This document shows positions 51,104 through 59,129 of a stretch of DNA of 64,000 nt, one piece after another. Source of the stretch: Mycoplana rhizolycopersici (GTDB lineage Bacteria > Pseudomonadota > Alphaproteobacteria > Rhizobiales > Rhizobiaceae); assembly GCF_013378445.1 (NCBI RefSeq), contig NZ_JABXYK010000017.1:26943-90942 (forward strand), given 5' to 3'. Within the stretch, counting starts at the first letter, position 1. Each line of letters begins with the position of its first letter. The translations under genes were made by a program, and so were the position numbers. The notes under the pieces were generated by a model that worked only from the letters and a program-made list of their open reading frames with translations, was not told where the DNA came from and made no database searches.

Positions 51104-52195
51104 TCAGTCGAAATCTGGCCTGTCGCGCGGCGTCGGCTCGCGGTCTGGCCTGTCCCTGTCCGGGCGGTCTCGATCCGGCTTGGTCCGGTCGGGCTGGTCC
51201 CGGTCGGAGACGTCGCGCTGTGGTCGTTCCCTGTCCGGCCGGTCCCAACTCACCTTGTCGCGGTCGGGCTTCGATCGTCCAGGGTTGTCGAAGTCCGGCT
51301 TGTCGCGGGAGGTCCTTTCCCTGTCCGGACGGTCCCAGCTCACCTTGTCGCGGTCGGGTTTTGATCGTCCGGGGTTGTCGAAGTCCGGCTTGTCGCGGGA
51401 GGTCTTTTCCTTGTCCGGGCGATCCCAGCTCGGCCTGTCCACCCGCTTCTTTGGCGGCGGCGGCGGTGCGGGGGCCGGCTCTTGCACCCGTGGCGGCTGG
51501 CGATCCTCTTTCGGCTGCAGGGAGGCCTCGAGACGGCAACCGCCAGTCTGCATGCCGCCGGAGAGCTTTTGATCGCCGGTGAGGAATGGCAAGGCGCGTG
51601 TGTTGCCGAGCTGGCGCAGCGTGGTGCGGTTCACCCGTCGCGGCGAGCTGATGCCGCCGCTGCGGGTCGCGACCACGCTGTCGCAGCGGCGCGTCAGCTG
51701 CCGGCACTCGCCGCGGCTGCAGAAGGATGCGGCACCGTTGAGGAGTACCATCGCCGTCGTCCCGTCCGATGCCACGTAGAAGTCGAAGGCAGTGCCGCGC
51801 ACGCCGATCGTTCCGGCAGGCGTGACGATCTCGTAGGCCGTGCTCTTGGAGTTGCCGCTGACCCACCGGAACGTCCCTTTGGCGGCCTTCAAGGTGAGCT
51901 TCTTCAGCGAGTTGCTGCCGTCATAGACGAACCTGTCGATCACAACCGACGAGCCCCAGCCGACGGCAAGCTTGGTTCCGTCGCGGAAGACGAACTGGCC
52001 AAGCCCCGAGCGCGAGGTGCGGATGCGCTCGTCGCGGTGGACGGGATCGCGCGCCACCATCTCTTCGCCGTTGCCGGTGACACTCGTGCGGATCAGGGCG
52101 GCCTGTCCCACGACTTCCACCGCATGCGCCGTATCCGCGCCGAGAAACGCCGCCGAAACGGCCATGGCGATCGCCTGGCGACGCATATGGTGCAT
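51104..52195 (-). CDS. Exported FecR-domain protein with repetitive Asp/Arg/Pro tail
   Basis: A 363-residue exported protein. From ATG 52195 (GGAGGG upstream) there is a signal peptide (AMAVSAAFLGADTAHA), a FecR domain (residues ~50-155, with RTSRSGLGQFVFRDGTKLAVG and GVRGTAFDFYV) and a Cys-containing segment. A proline linker and a low-complexity Asp/Arg/Pro/Lys tail of ~105 residues follow. The tail contains two near-identical 30-residue repeats, encoded by 51251-51430, plus a partial third. FecR-domain proteins of this type are often encoded beside CHASE2 cyclases; here they are convergent. No sigma factor is nearby, so it is probably not an anti-sigma factor. Confidence 0.82.
   Translation of the reverse strand: MHHMRRQAIAMAVSAAFLGADTAHAVEVVGQAALIRTSVTGNGEEMVARDPVHRDERIRTSRSGLGQFVFRDGTKLAVGWGSSVVIDRFVYDGSNSLKKLTLKAAKGTFRWVSGNSKSTAYEIVTPAGTIGVRGTAFDFYVASDGTTAMVLLNGAASFCSRGECRQLTRRCDSVVATRSGGISSPRRVNRTTLRQLGNTRALPFLTGDQKLSGGMQTGGCRLEASLQPKEDRQPPRVQEPAPAPPPPPKKRVDRPSWDRPDKEKTSRDKPDFDNPGRSKPDRDKVSWDRPDRERTSRDKPDFDNPGRSKPDRDKVSWDRPDRERPQRDVSDRDQPDRTKPDRDRPDRDRPDREPTPRDRPDFD
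51251..51430 (-). repeat. Tandem 90-bp repeat in the FecR-domain gene
   Basis: Two consecutive 90-bp units (51341-51430 and 51251-51340) encode SWDRPD.E.TSRDKPDFDNPG followed by RSKPDRDKV, nearly identical at both DNA and protein level. A partial third unit follows. Such repeats are prone to copy-number change. Confidence 0.9.
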
Positions 52196-52474
52196 CCCGC
52201 CCTCCGGCAAGCTTATGGAAATCGAGCGCAAACAATATATCAGGCGTTTCTAATTGTCTCGTTCGGCAAAGGTGGTACGTGGCGCCGCCGGCGCTTTCTG
52301 GCCGTTGACGTTCCGATGTCGGGAGCCGATGCAGCGACCGTCCCTGCATCGGGCCGGCTTTGGCATTGCTCCTTAAATCGGGACCGATTCGAGCGTAAAA
52401 TCACACGTCTGGCCAACCGCTACGGCGGATCGATCATGCAACTCAGCGCGCGTTTCGCGCCCGAGGAGGTTTCG

Positions 52475-52828
52475 ATGCACTATGTCGATGGATTTGTGAT
52501 TGCCGTGCCCAAGCATAAGCTCGACGACTACAAGGCGCTCGCCGGTATCGCCGGTTCCATCTGGAAGGAGCACGGTGCGCTTTCCTATGTCGAATGCGTC
52601 GGCGACGACGTGCCCTATGGCAAGCACACGTCGTTTCCCCGCGCGGTGCACGCCAGGGACGACGAGGTGGTGATCTTTTCCTGGGTCACCTATGAAACGC
52701 GCGAGATCCGCGATGCGGTCGTCGGCAAGGTGATGGACGACCCGCGTTTGAGCGAAGAAGAGTGGAAGAACATCTTCGACGGCAAGCGCATGATCTATGG
52801 CGGGTTCCAGTGCTTTCTGGAACTATGA
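52475..52828 (+). CDS. DUF1428 protein
   Basis: A 117-residue protein of the DUF1428 family (dimeric alpha-beta barrel fold, function unknown). Seen: MHYVDGFVIAVPKHKLDDY, ECVGDDVPYGKHTSFP and the C-terminal DGKRMIYGGFQ. The start is fixed by an ideal GAGGAGG five bases upstream; the open frame far upstream runs antisense to the FecR gene. It begins a short rightward cluster with yjbQ and an NTF2-like gene. Confidence 0.9.
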   Translation: MHYVDGFVIAVPKHKLDDYKALAGIAGSIWKEHGALSYVECVGDDVPYGKHTSFPRAVHARDDEVVIFSWVTYETREIRDAVVGKVMDDPRLSEEEWKNIFDGKRMIYGGFQCFLEL

Positions 52829-52891
52829 CGCGGTGACGGGAAAGGGCGGCCCTTGCGCCGCCGGCAGGCAAGAGACCGACAGGGAGGCAGG

Positions 52892-53314
52892 GTGCCACAA
52901 ACCAGGATTTCCATTCAGACCCGCGGGCAGGGGCTTTACGAATTCACCGCCGAAGCGGAAGCCTTCGTGCGCCGGAACCGGAGGGACGAGGGGCTGCTGA
53001 CGGTGTTCGTCCGGCACACCTCGTGTTCGCTGCTGATCCAGGAGAATGCGGATCCGGACGTGCGCCGCGACCTCGACGCCTTCTTCCACCGCCTCGTGCC
53101 GCCATCGGACGATCCGTCCATGCGCTGGATCGTCCATACCATGGAGGGGCCGGACGACATGCCGGCGCATATCAAGGCGGCGCTCAACCAGGTGTCGATC
53201 GGCATCCCGGTAAGCGAGGGCAGGCTGACGCTCGGCACCTGGCAGGGGCTCTATCTTTTCGAACATCGCGATCGTCCGCACCTGCGCGAAATCGTGCTGC
53301 ATCTTGGCGGCTGA
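52892..53314 (+). CDS. yjbQ: YjbQ family protein
   Basis: A 140-residue protein of the UPF0047/YjbQ family; some members have weak thiamine phosphate synthase activity. Seen: VFVRHTSCSLLIQENADPDVRRDL, then GPDDMPAHIKAAL and GTWQGLYLFEHR, the conserved family blocks. The GTG start at 52892 follows AGGGAGG. Confidence 0.92.
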   Translation: MPQTRISIQTRGQGLYEFTAEAEAFVRRNRRDEGLLTVFVRHTSCSLLIQENADPDVRRDLDAFFHRLVPPSDDPSMRWIVHTMEGPDDMPAHIKAALNQVSIGIPVSEGRLTLGTWQGLYLFEHRDRPHLREIVLHLGG

Positions 53315-53417
53315 CGCCCGCCTCCGAAGGGAACCGGCCGGCCGCTCTGCGCGTTTTGGGCGGCGAGCCGGGCCGAAGACCGGCAATGGATAACCGGATA
53401 AAAGGGAGGACTGCATC

Positions 53418-53795
53418 ATGGCGAATGCGAACGCCGTTGCCCTCGAACTCGTCGCGGCGCTGAACGCGCGCGACTATGCCGCAATCGCAGCACTTGCAGA
53501 TGAGGACGTGGCGATCTCCGGGTTCGGGGAGGGTGGCGACATGGGGCGCGAGGCGTTGCGCGAACGGCTGGCACGGCATTTTTCGAGATTCGACGAAAGC
53601 TATGGCGATGCCGTGACGATGGTGGCGGATGGCGGTTCGCCGGCGGCGATCCGGGTAACGGCGCGCGGCAGCGTTCCTTCCGGTAAATCCTATTCGGTCG
53701 AGAAGGTCCTGCTTCTGGAACTCGACGGCGACCGGATCGCGCGGCTGGCGCTGATGGTGGACGAGGGCGAACGGATGCGGCAGATGGCTGGCTGA
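53418..53795 (+). CDS. NTF2/SnoaL-like small protein
   Basis: A 125-residue protein with an NTF2-like cone fold by sequence pattern (ALELVAALNARDYAAIAALADEDVAI at the start, then FGEGGDMGREALRERLARHF). Function unknown. It follows yjbQ by 103 bases and may be in the same transcript; its own GGGAGG site is good. Confidence 0.72.
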   Translation: MANANAVALELVAALNARDYAAIAALADEDVAISGFGEGGDMGREALRERLARHFSRFDESYGDAVTMVADGGSPAAIRVTARGSVPSGKSYSVEKVLLLELDGDRIARLALMVDEGERMRQMAG

Positions 53796-54228
53796 TCGCC
53801 CCTCCCGCGACGACGTTCGGCGGGCTATGAATTAGAGCGTTGCTGAGGGCTAAACCTAGCTCAGCCCGAAAATGATGGTTCAATCGCTGCGAGGGGCGAC
53901 TTCCGCTGCCACGCCGTGCGCTCGGTCGCGTCATCGTCCTCGACCGCCATCGCAAGGCCGGCATCGCGTTTAAGGCCGGAGGCGGTCTGTCAGATTACGC
54001 CGCGACCCGTGCTCGTCGCCAACCGCTTTGATCCCGACAACATGGCTGCGGCAGAATGCTGCAATCGCGGCCTGAAGGGCTCCGCTGCGCGTCCGCGTAT
54101 TGCGGCTGAACGATGGCTGAACGCGCGGTTCCGGAGGCGTTCAGCCGTGCCCTCCTAACGTGTCTCCATTGAAACCCGCGGCGAGCGGCCGAACCATTCG
54201 GTCGTCGACGCACTCGACGGAGACCGTG
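53796..54228 (+). promoter_or_regulatory. Upstream region with GGCTGAACG repeats
   Basis: No gene is visible. Near the small secreted-protein gene there are two direct copies of GGCTGAACG (54104-54112 and 54115-54123) and one inverted copy. The second and third form a perfect 10-bp inverted repeat GGCTGAACGC/GCGTTCAGCC at 54115-54146. This looks like a regulatory module or leader hairpin 83-125 bases before the start at 54229. Confidence 0.45.
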
Positions 54229-54597
54229 ATGTCCGACTTTCTCAAGAAATCCATTGCCGCCATTGCGCTGACGATTGCAGGGCTGACGTCACTCGCCCCG
54301 ACCGCCTCGGCCTCCGGCCTCGACGCCCGCATCGAGACCGTCGGCTATCGCGACGGCTACTACGGGCGCTCGCCGGAGCGTCACGATCGCTGGGCCGACC
54401 GCCGAGGGGACGACCGGCGTGCTCGCGGCCGCTGCGCGCCCTGGCTGGCCGTTGAGAAGGCGCGCGACTACGGCGTCCGTGGCCCCCGCATCGCCGACGT
54501 CAGCCATCGCCGCGTCGTCGTAGAGGGATGGCGTCACCATCGCTACACGCAGATCGCCTTTGCCAACGTCGCGCGCTGCCCGACGCTGTGGCGTTGA
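54229..54597 (+). CDS. Small exported protein of unknown function
   Basis: A 122-residue secreted protein. Signal peptide: SDFLKKSIAAIALTIAGLTSLAPTASAS. The mature part is rich in Arg, Asp and Tyr (GYRDGYYGRSPERHDRWADRRG), then has a conserved-looking half with two cysteines (GRCAPWLAVEKARDYGVRG and FANVARCP). The second half resembles small secreted proteins found in many rhizobia, but I know no function. The start is set by GGAG seven bases upstream of 54229. Confidence 0.75.
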   Translation: MSDFLKKSIAAIALTIAGLTSLAPTASASGLDARIETVGYRDGYYGRSPERHDRWADRRGDDRRARGRCAPWLAVEKARDYGVRGPRIADVSHRRVVVEGWRHHRYTQIAFANVARCPTLWR

Positions 54598-55177
54598 CGC
54601 GTCTGCCGCGACCCGTGTGACGCAAGGTTTGGCTTAGAGCGTGTCGGGTCTATTCTGAGCCCTTCTGCCGGAGCGGATTTTCGACTGGGCAGAGGCGATT
54701 GGCGACGGGCATACCCCGAAGTGCGGCCGAGCCGATCGCCTCTGATCCGGGCGGGAAGATGCCCGGCCCTTCGGGTTGGCTGAAACGGGCTGCCTGATCG
54801 ACCGGCCGGCTTGGCCATAGGGCTTGGGTTTCGGCATACAAGGCATGAGACGTCGGCGCTGTCGAAACGATGAAGTCTCAACCAAAGCCGGCGGCGCGCC
54901 TTCTGCGCCGCTGCAGCATGTTGAGGAAAGCAATTCCAGTGAAATCCGGTTCACCGGAATTTGCCTAAGATATTATTATTGCTTCCTTATCATGCGCTTA
55001 AGCGATTTCACCTCGGTTGGAAGCGCATAAACTTCGGACATGTCTTTGTCCCCGCAACCGGGCGATCGCGGTAAAGAGACCTGCCGTTTCCCGCCCACGC
55101 AGTCTCTTGGGCCGGCCTCCCGAGGCACTCCGCCTTCGAGGGCCGGCGTGTTCGTATCGTGGCGGTCCCGTTCCGGT
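54598..55177. other. Intergenic region without a recognised gene
   Basis: About 580 bases between convergent genes. Short frames exist on both strands but show no conserved motif, signal or plausible ribosome binding site. Bases ~54640-54960 look like the decayed remains of a coding sequence (leftward), which I cannot identify. An imperfect GC-rich hairpin near 55111-55147 may terminate the leftward SIMPL gene. Confidence 0.4.
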
Positions 55178-55924
55178 TCAGTTCTTCAGGGCGAAAGTCA
55201 TGTTGACGGTGACGGAGTAGCTGCTTTCACCGGTGGCGACCGGCACGGCCTCGGCGGCGAAATCCTTCGCCATCGCCGCGCGCATCATGGGAACCGGCTG
55301 CGGACGGTAGGACGTCTCGGAAATTTCCAGGACCTTGCCCAGGTCGATGCCGGCGGCCGCCGTCAGTTCCTTCGCGCGCGCGATCGCATCGGCAACCGCG
55401 TTCTTGCGCGCCTCGCTGATGGCGTCGTCCGGCTTGTCATTGGTGAAGGTGATGCCGCCGGTCTGGTTGATGCCGAGCGTCACTGTCTGGTCGAGGATCG
55501 CGCCGAGCCGGGACAGGTCGCGGACGCGCACCGACAGCATGTTGGAAACCTGGAAGCCGACGAGGACGGGCGGCTTTGTCTCGCCATTGTCGCCCTGCGG
55601 GAACTGGTACTGCGGGCTGATGTTGAAGCCCGAGGTCTGCAGGTCGCGCTCGGCGATGCCGGCATCCCTCAGGGCCTTCATCACCTCGGCCATCGCGGCA
55701 TTGTTGGCGTCGAGCGCCTCGCGCGCCGTCTTGCCGTCCTTGATGACGCCAAGGTCGACCAGGGCCATGTCGGGCGCAATGTTGGACCGGCCCTCGCCGG
55801 TGACGGTGATGACGGCCTCGCGCTGCCGTGCTTCCTGCGCCTGGGCCGGTGCGAAAAGGCCAGCGGCCAGGGTGGTGGCGATGACGCCGCTCATGACGGC
55901 GCGCGACAGTCTCGGTCGAAACAT
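55178..55924 (-). CDS. SIMPL (DUF541) domain exported protein
   Basis: A 248-residue periplasmic protein with a signal peptide (SGVIATTLAAGLFAPAQAQ) and one SIMPL/DUF541 domain (ITVTGEGRSNIAPDMALVDLGVI...). Proteins of this family bind membranes or confer stress resistance (for example E. coli YggE, linked to oxidative stress). GGAGA lies six bases before the ATG. It is divergent from the tRNA gene used for prophage integration. Confidence 0.9.
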   Translation of the reverse strand: MFRPRLSRAVMSGVIATTLAAGLFAPAQAQEARQREAVITVTGEGRSNIAPDMALVDLGVIKDGKTAREALDANNAAMAEVMKALRDAGIAERDLQTSGFNISPQYQFPQGDNGETKPPVLVGFQVSNMLSVRVRDLSRLGAILDQTVTLGINQTGGITFTNDKPDDAISEARKNAVADAIARAKELTAAAGIDLGKVLEISETSYRPQPVPMMRAAMAKDFAAEAVPVATGESSYSVTVNMTFALKN

Positions 55925-56067
55925 TCAATATCTCCGCTTGGTTGTCCCTCACGTCGTTTATTCCCGCGAGATTGTGTAAGCATTGCGGCGATGCTTGTCG
56001 GCCGGAAAGAATTCGTCTAGACGGAACCTCCGGGGCCGCCATTGACCCCGCATGCCGCCTCCGGCAT

Positions 56068-56143
56068 GGGCCTGTAGCTCAATGGTTAGAGCCGGCGGCT
56101 CATAACCGCTTGGTTGGGGGTTCGAGTCCCTCCGGGCCCACCA
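56068..56143 (+). tRNA. tRNA with CAU anticodon, probably tRNA-Ile2 (lysidine type)
   Basis: A complete 76-nt cloverleaf with encoded CCA. The acceptor GGGCCTG pairs with CGGGCCC (one G-U). The D arm is GCTCAATGGTTAGAGC, the anticodon arm GGCGG-CTCATAA-CCGCT (anticodon CAU) and the T arm GGGGG-TTCGAGT-CCCTC. The CTCATAA loop and TTGGT variable region resemble E. coli tRNA-Ile2 rather than elongator tRNA-Met, so C34 is probably modified to lysidine. Databases may call it tRNA-Met. Its 3' end is the likely attachment site of the adjoining prophage. Confidence 0.93.
56126..56143 (+). other. Probable attL core at the tRNA 3' end
   Basis: Integrase and prophage genes begin directly after the tRNA. 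In such insertions the core is the 3' part of the tRNA gene, restored on integration. The partner attR, a direct copy of the tRNA end, must lie beyond this window, so the exact core length cannot be seen. Confidence 0.55.
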
Positions 56144-56174
56144 TTTTTCTAGTAAAAACAATGCGTTATATTGC

Positions 56175-56208
56175 GGTTAGCCAGAAGGGTTAGCCAATCG
56201 GTTAGCCA
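56175..56208. repeat. Three GGTTAGCCA direct repeats, possible integrase arm sites
   Basis: Copies at 56175-56183, 56188-56196 and 56200-56208, phased 12-13 bases apart, between the tRNA and int; the last contains the int stop codon. Their spacing and place fit arm-type integrase or excisionase sites. Confidence 0.6.
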
Positions 56209-57296
56209 CGCGGCTTTTTGGGCTGCAGGCTGCGAGTAAGGCGTGTCATGGCGTCTCTTGCGAGTCGCTGCTGCTCGGCCTCGCGGCTATAGAGTTCGGC
56301 GTGCTCGATGTTGTCGTGACCGAGCGTCTCCATCAGCTGGCGCGTGGTTGAGCCGCTTTCGGCGAGCAACTTGCCGAGCGTCTTGCGCAGGCCGTGCATC
56401 GTGCAGCCTTTCGGCATATTCGCGCTCTTGGTCCAATCCGCCATGCGGCCCGTCAGCGACTTTTCCGAGAACGGCTCGCCGTAAGCTGTCATGAGCACGA
56501 ATTCGCCCTTGCGCTCGACCGGCTCCAGCAGCTCACGCAGCATAGGCGTCAGCGGCAGGACGAGCGTCTTTCCGCCTTTCTTCTGCTCGATCGTCACGGT
56601 CCCTCTCTTGAAATCGAACCAGCTCCATTTGACGCGCGCCACGTCGGAGCGGCGATTTCCGAGCCAGAGCGCAAGCCCATAAGCGGTGCGGGGCGTCGTT
56701 CCCGGCAGCCATCGGCCTTCGAACATCGTGCGTTCTTCGTCGGTCCAGGCGCGCCAGCCCTTGTACTCCGGCCGATAGCTCAGCTTCCATGTGGGGTCGG
56801 TATCGATCCATTCCTCGTCGAGCGCGACGTAGATCATCTTCCGGATCGTCACGAGCAGATGTTTCGCCTTGTGTGGCGTCGCGGCGAATCGGGCCAGGAT
56901 ATCCTTGACGTGCCGACGTTTAAGATCGCGCACAAGCATGTCGCCCCATACGGCGGGATTCTCGGGAACGAGGCGAAGCTGCAGGAAGTCTTCCGCAAGG
57001 CGGATGTTCTTCGTCTTGGTCGCCTCGTCATGCCGAAGCCATTCCGGCGTGCCGAGAACCTTGCGCCATGCAGCCTTGAATGAACCCGGAAGGGCTGATG
57101 AGGGATGAGCCAACACCTTGGCGGGCACGTGCTTCCGCCCCTCGATGGCTGCCTTGTATGCAGCCTCGAACTCCACTTCTCCCGGCTCGCCCGGAATGGA
57201 CACCGTCTTGCCCGCGCGACGATAGCGCCAGCGCCGCCGGCCGTGCCGGTCGAGGAATGAGGAAAGGTATGGGCGAGGTTCTTCGGGCTCCAGCAT
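56202..57296 (-). CDS. int: Phage tyrosine integrase
   Basis: A 364-residue site-specific recombinase that inserts and excises the prophage at the tRNA. An N-terminal arm-binding region (ending near GEVEFEAAYKAAIEGRK) and a core-binding domain precede the catalytic domain. The active-site residues are in place: the first Arg in WLGNRRSDVARVKW, Lys in EQKKGGKT, HGLRK (His-X-X-Arg), the second His in LMETLGHDN, and the nucleophile in AELYSREA. The start at 57296 (MLEPEEPRPYL) gives the usual length; the frame extends to 57413. It is the last gene of the leftward prophage operon. Confidence 0.92.
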   Translation of the reverse strand: MLEPEEPRPYLSSFLDRHGRRRWRYRRAGKTVSIPGEPGEVEFEAAYKAAIEGRKHVPAKVLAHPSSALPGSFKAAWRKVLGTPEWLRHDEATKTKNIRLAEDFLQLRLVPENPAVWGDMLVRDLKRRHVKDILARFAATPHKAKHLLVTIRKMIYVALDEEWIDTDPTWKLSYRPEYKGWRAWTDEERTMFEGRWLPGTTPRTAYGLALWLGNRRSDVARVKWSWFDFKRGTVTIEQKKGGKTLVLPLTPMLRELLEPVERKGEFVLMTAYGEPFSEKSLTGRMADWTKSANMPKGCTMHGLRKTLGKLLAESGSTTRQLMETLGHDNIEHAELYSREAEQQRLARDAMTRLTRSLQPKKPRG

Positions 57297-57313
57297 GGCG
57301 GAACGATAGGCGG

Positions 57314-57556
57314 CTAGAACCGGCCTGACAATATGTCGTCTATGCGGTTGGCGCTCTCGTCGGGAAGCTCTGAGAAGGCAGCATCGAGGGCGATGCGATC
57401 CCATATCACGCAACCGCCAACCTTCTTGGGCTTCGGCATCAGCCGATCGGCGACCATCTGATCAAATTTCGATGCCCCCACGCCAACATAGCGCGCTGCT
57501 TCCTCGCGGCGGAGGCCGCGCGGTGCGTAGGCGATGGTGTCGGCGTGACGGCTCAT
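57314..57556 (-). CDS. Excisionase-like DNA-binding protein (AlpA/MerR-type HTH)
   Basis: An 80-residue protein with a winged helix-turn-helix (APRGLRREEAARYVGVGASKFDQMVADRLMPKPKKVGG) of the kind found in excisionases and AlpA-type regulators. Position directly before int supports an excisionase role. The ATG overlaps the stop of the upstream gene (ATGA), so translation is coupled. Confidence 0.75.
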   Translation of the reverse strand: MSRHADTIAYAPRGLRREEAARYVGVGASKFDQMVADRLMPKPKKVGGCVIWDRIALDAAFSELPDESANRIDDILSGRF

Positions 57557-58071
57557 TTCCGCTTCCTCCATCTGTCAAACTCAGCCCGCAGCGACAGCCA
57601 GCGCTGGCGGGCGTTTTCGTCTGTGTTGAGCTCAGCCATGGACTGGACGACGAGGATGCTGCGGGCGCGGGTCTTGATCCGATCCAGATCGGAGGCATCG
57701 GCGCCATGGCACTTGTGCAAGAACTTGCGGAAGAGATGATCGTCCTTGCACTTCATCGCGCATTCGGCGGCGAAGTTGGGCGCCTGATGCTTCGACGAAA
57801 GCCGAGTTATTTCGCTCAGTGCAGACTGATGAAGCCTTGCCAGGCTGGAGTACTTATCGAGCAGCCAGAAATGATCCTCCGCCAGGTGGAGGTAGAAATC
57901 GCGATCATCGACAGGTGCGTCGGCCGGTATCTTGAGCAGGTCGAATTCGCCACTGAGAACTCGGATTTCGCCAGCGGAGGCGACGATCGTCACGTCACGC
58001 GACGCGCGGGCAGCTCGCGTACGAATAGCCTCCATGCGCCTCTGTGCCGGGCTATGAACCGCCCGGTTCAT
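57553..58071 (-). CDS. Prophage protein of unknown function
   Basis: A 172-residue, mostly helical protein. I do not recognise it. Seen: a basic start, a central HLAEDHFWLLDKYSSLARLHQSALSEITRL helix, and a Cys/His-containing segment AAECAMKCKDDHLFRKFLHKCHG that could bind a metal. It overlaps its neighbours by ATGA on both sides. The early leftward position suggests a regulatory or host-interaction role. Confidence 0.6.
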   Translation of the reverse strand: MNRAVHSPAQRRMEAIRTRAARASRDVTIVASAGEIRVLSGEFDLLKIPADAPVDDRDFYLHLAEDHFWLLDKYSSLARLHQSALSEITRLSSKHQAPNFAAECAMKCKDDHLFRKFLHKCHGADASDLDRIKTRARSILVVQSMAELNTDENARQRWLSLRAEFDRWRKRK

Positions 58072-58232
58072 CGCTTCTTGCTCCTGTCGAGTACCTTCAA
58101 CGCCTGCTGGATGTCGCTCAGGCATTCGATCGGGGAACGGCCTTCGTCGAAGCGGCGGGCGGCTTTGCGCACCGAGGCGATGAACTGGAGACGCTTCAGG
58201 CCTGTTGCGGCTGCTTGCGGCTTGTCAGCCAT
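58068..58232 (-). CDS. Small prophage protein of 54 residues
   Basis: Starts MADKPQAAATGLKRLQFIAS and ends with basic KVLDRSKKR. It is a charged, probably helical peptide. Its stop overlaps the next ATG (ATGA), which supports real translation. Function unknown. Confidence 0.5.
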   Translation of the reverse strand: MADKPQAAATGLKRLQFIASVRKAARRFDEGRSPIECLSDIQQALKVLDRSKKR

Positions 58233-58238
58233 GGGGCG

Positions 58239-58415
58239 TCAGCTCCGGCAGAGAATGAAGGTGGAGAGGCCGACGATGAGCGTCGGCAAGAACAGGTACA
58301 TGAGCCGGTTGCACGCGCGATCGGCGCGGGCGCGGGCGGCGATCAGGCTGTCGATGCGGGACCAGTCGGCCTCGATGCGCTCGATCGGATAGCGGGGGAG
58401 GCAGTGCGGGCGCAT
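58239..58415 (-). CDS. Small membrane protein of 58 residues
   Basis: Starts MRPHCLPRYPIERIEADWSR; a cytoplasmic helix with many Arg/Ala residues is followed by one C-terminal transmembrane helix (LMYLFLPTLIVGLSTFIL). It stops seven bases before the 54-residue gene begins. Function unknown. Confidence 0.5.
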   Translation of the reverse strand: MRPHCLPRYPIERIEADWSRIDSLIAARARADRACNRLMYLFLPTLIVGLSTFILCRS

Positions 58416-58419
58416 CGGC

Positions 58420-58581
58420 TCAGGCTCCGAGGACGAGAATGCCGGTCATGGCAAAGCCCAGCAGCCCCGCGACCGTCAGAAGGGCGAAGCGCTGGATCTC
58501 GAGATCCCTGATCCGCATGCGAAGCAGGTCGCGTTGTGCGCTGCGCGGCCGAGTGGCGTAGTCGCGGGGTTGCCGGTGCAT
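58420..58581 (-). CDS. Small membrane protein of 53 residues
   Basis: Starts MHRQPRDYATRPRSAQRDLL and ends with a transmembrane helix (FALLTVAGLLGFAMTGILVL). It has the same layout as the next gene (basic helical N-terminus, C-terminal anchor), so the two may work together. It stops four bases before the next ATG. Function unknown. Confidence 0.5.
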   Translation of the reverse strand: MHRQPRDYATRPRSAQRDLLRMRIRDLEIQRFALLTVAGLLGFAMTGILVLGA

Positions 58582-58596
58582 GGCGACGGCTTTCGA

Positions 58597-58794
58597 TCAG
58601 GCCGCGCGGCGGTCGGCGGTGGCGTTCGCTTCCTCGACGGCAAGCGGAACAAGGGTTTCCATCTCGACGCCGGTAACGCCGCGGTTGCGCAGGTAGGCTT
58701 CAGTGCAATGGCCGTCCTGGCACTCGCGCATGATCGTTGCGATCTGCGAAATGCGGATTGCCTTCTGTTTCGGGGTGAGCAGCTTCGTATGCAT
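58597..58794 (-). CDS. Small prophage protein of 65 residues
   Basis: A soluble helical protein starting MHTKLLTPKQKAIRISQIA, with two cysteines (RECQDGHC) that could form a disulfide or metal site. ATG 58794 is preferred: GGAGA lies seven bases upstream, whereas the ATG at 58800 is too close to it. It is the first recognisable gene of the leftward operon; function unknown. Confidence 0.5.
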   Translation of the reverse strand: MHTKLLTPKQKAIRISQIATIMRECQDGHCTEAYLRNRGVTGVEMETLVPLAVEEANATADRRAA

Positions 58795-58982
58795 CGTCAT
58801 TCTCCATGGTTGGGGGTGAGGCTTTGACTTCCGGGCCTCGGGGAAAAGCCGACACCCGTCTGTGCGCGCGCTTGACGCATCGTCCAGTACTGCGCACGGT
58901 TGCATTGTCGGCGTCGACTCGCAGAGAAGGCGAGCCGGCGCCTGTCATCCCCAAGTGAAGCAACCACAAGGAGACGATTGAA

Positions 58983-59120
58983 ATGACGAACAATGGAAAC
59001 CAAGGCGGGAACGGACAAAGGGGCTGGGGACCGCGCCAGCCGAGCACTGGCGGTCCCAAACCGAATGGCGGCCCGGTCGGTCCGCGCCAACCCTCCGCGC
59101 CGCCGCCGCCCAAACCATGA
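58983..59120 (+). CDS. Gly/Pro/Asn-rich mini-protein, partner of the SLATT-like gene
   Basis: A 45-residue disordered peptide (starts MTNNGNQGGNGQRGWGPRQP, ends with a proline run). AAGGAGA eight bases upstream of ATG 58983 is an excellent ribosome binding site. It lies nine bases before the SLATT-like gene, so the two probably form one transcript. No known domain. Confidence 0.6.
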   Translation: MTNNGNQGGNGQRGWGPRQPSTGGPKPNGGPVGPRQPSAPPPPKP

Positions 59121-59129
59121 GGAAGAGGG

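Noticed and set aside
54634..54954. A 106-residue minus frame in the 54.6-55.2 kb gap
   Set aside because: No motif, no start signal, odd composition; at most a decayed gene.
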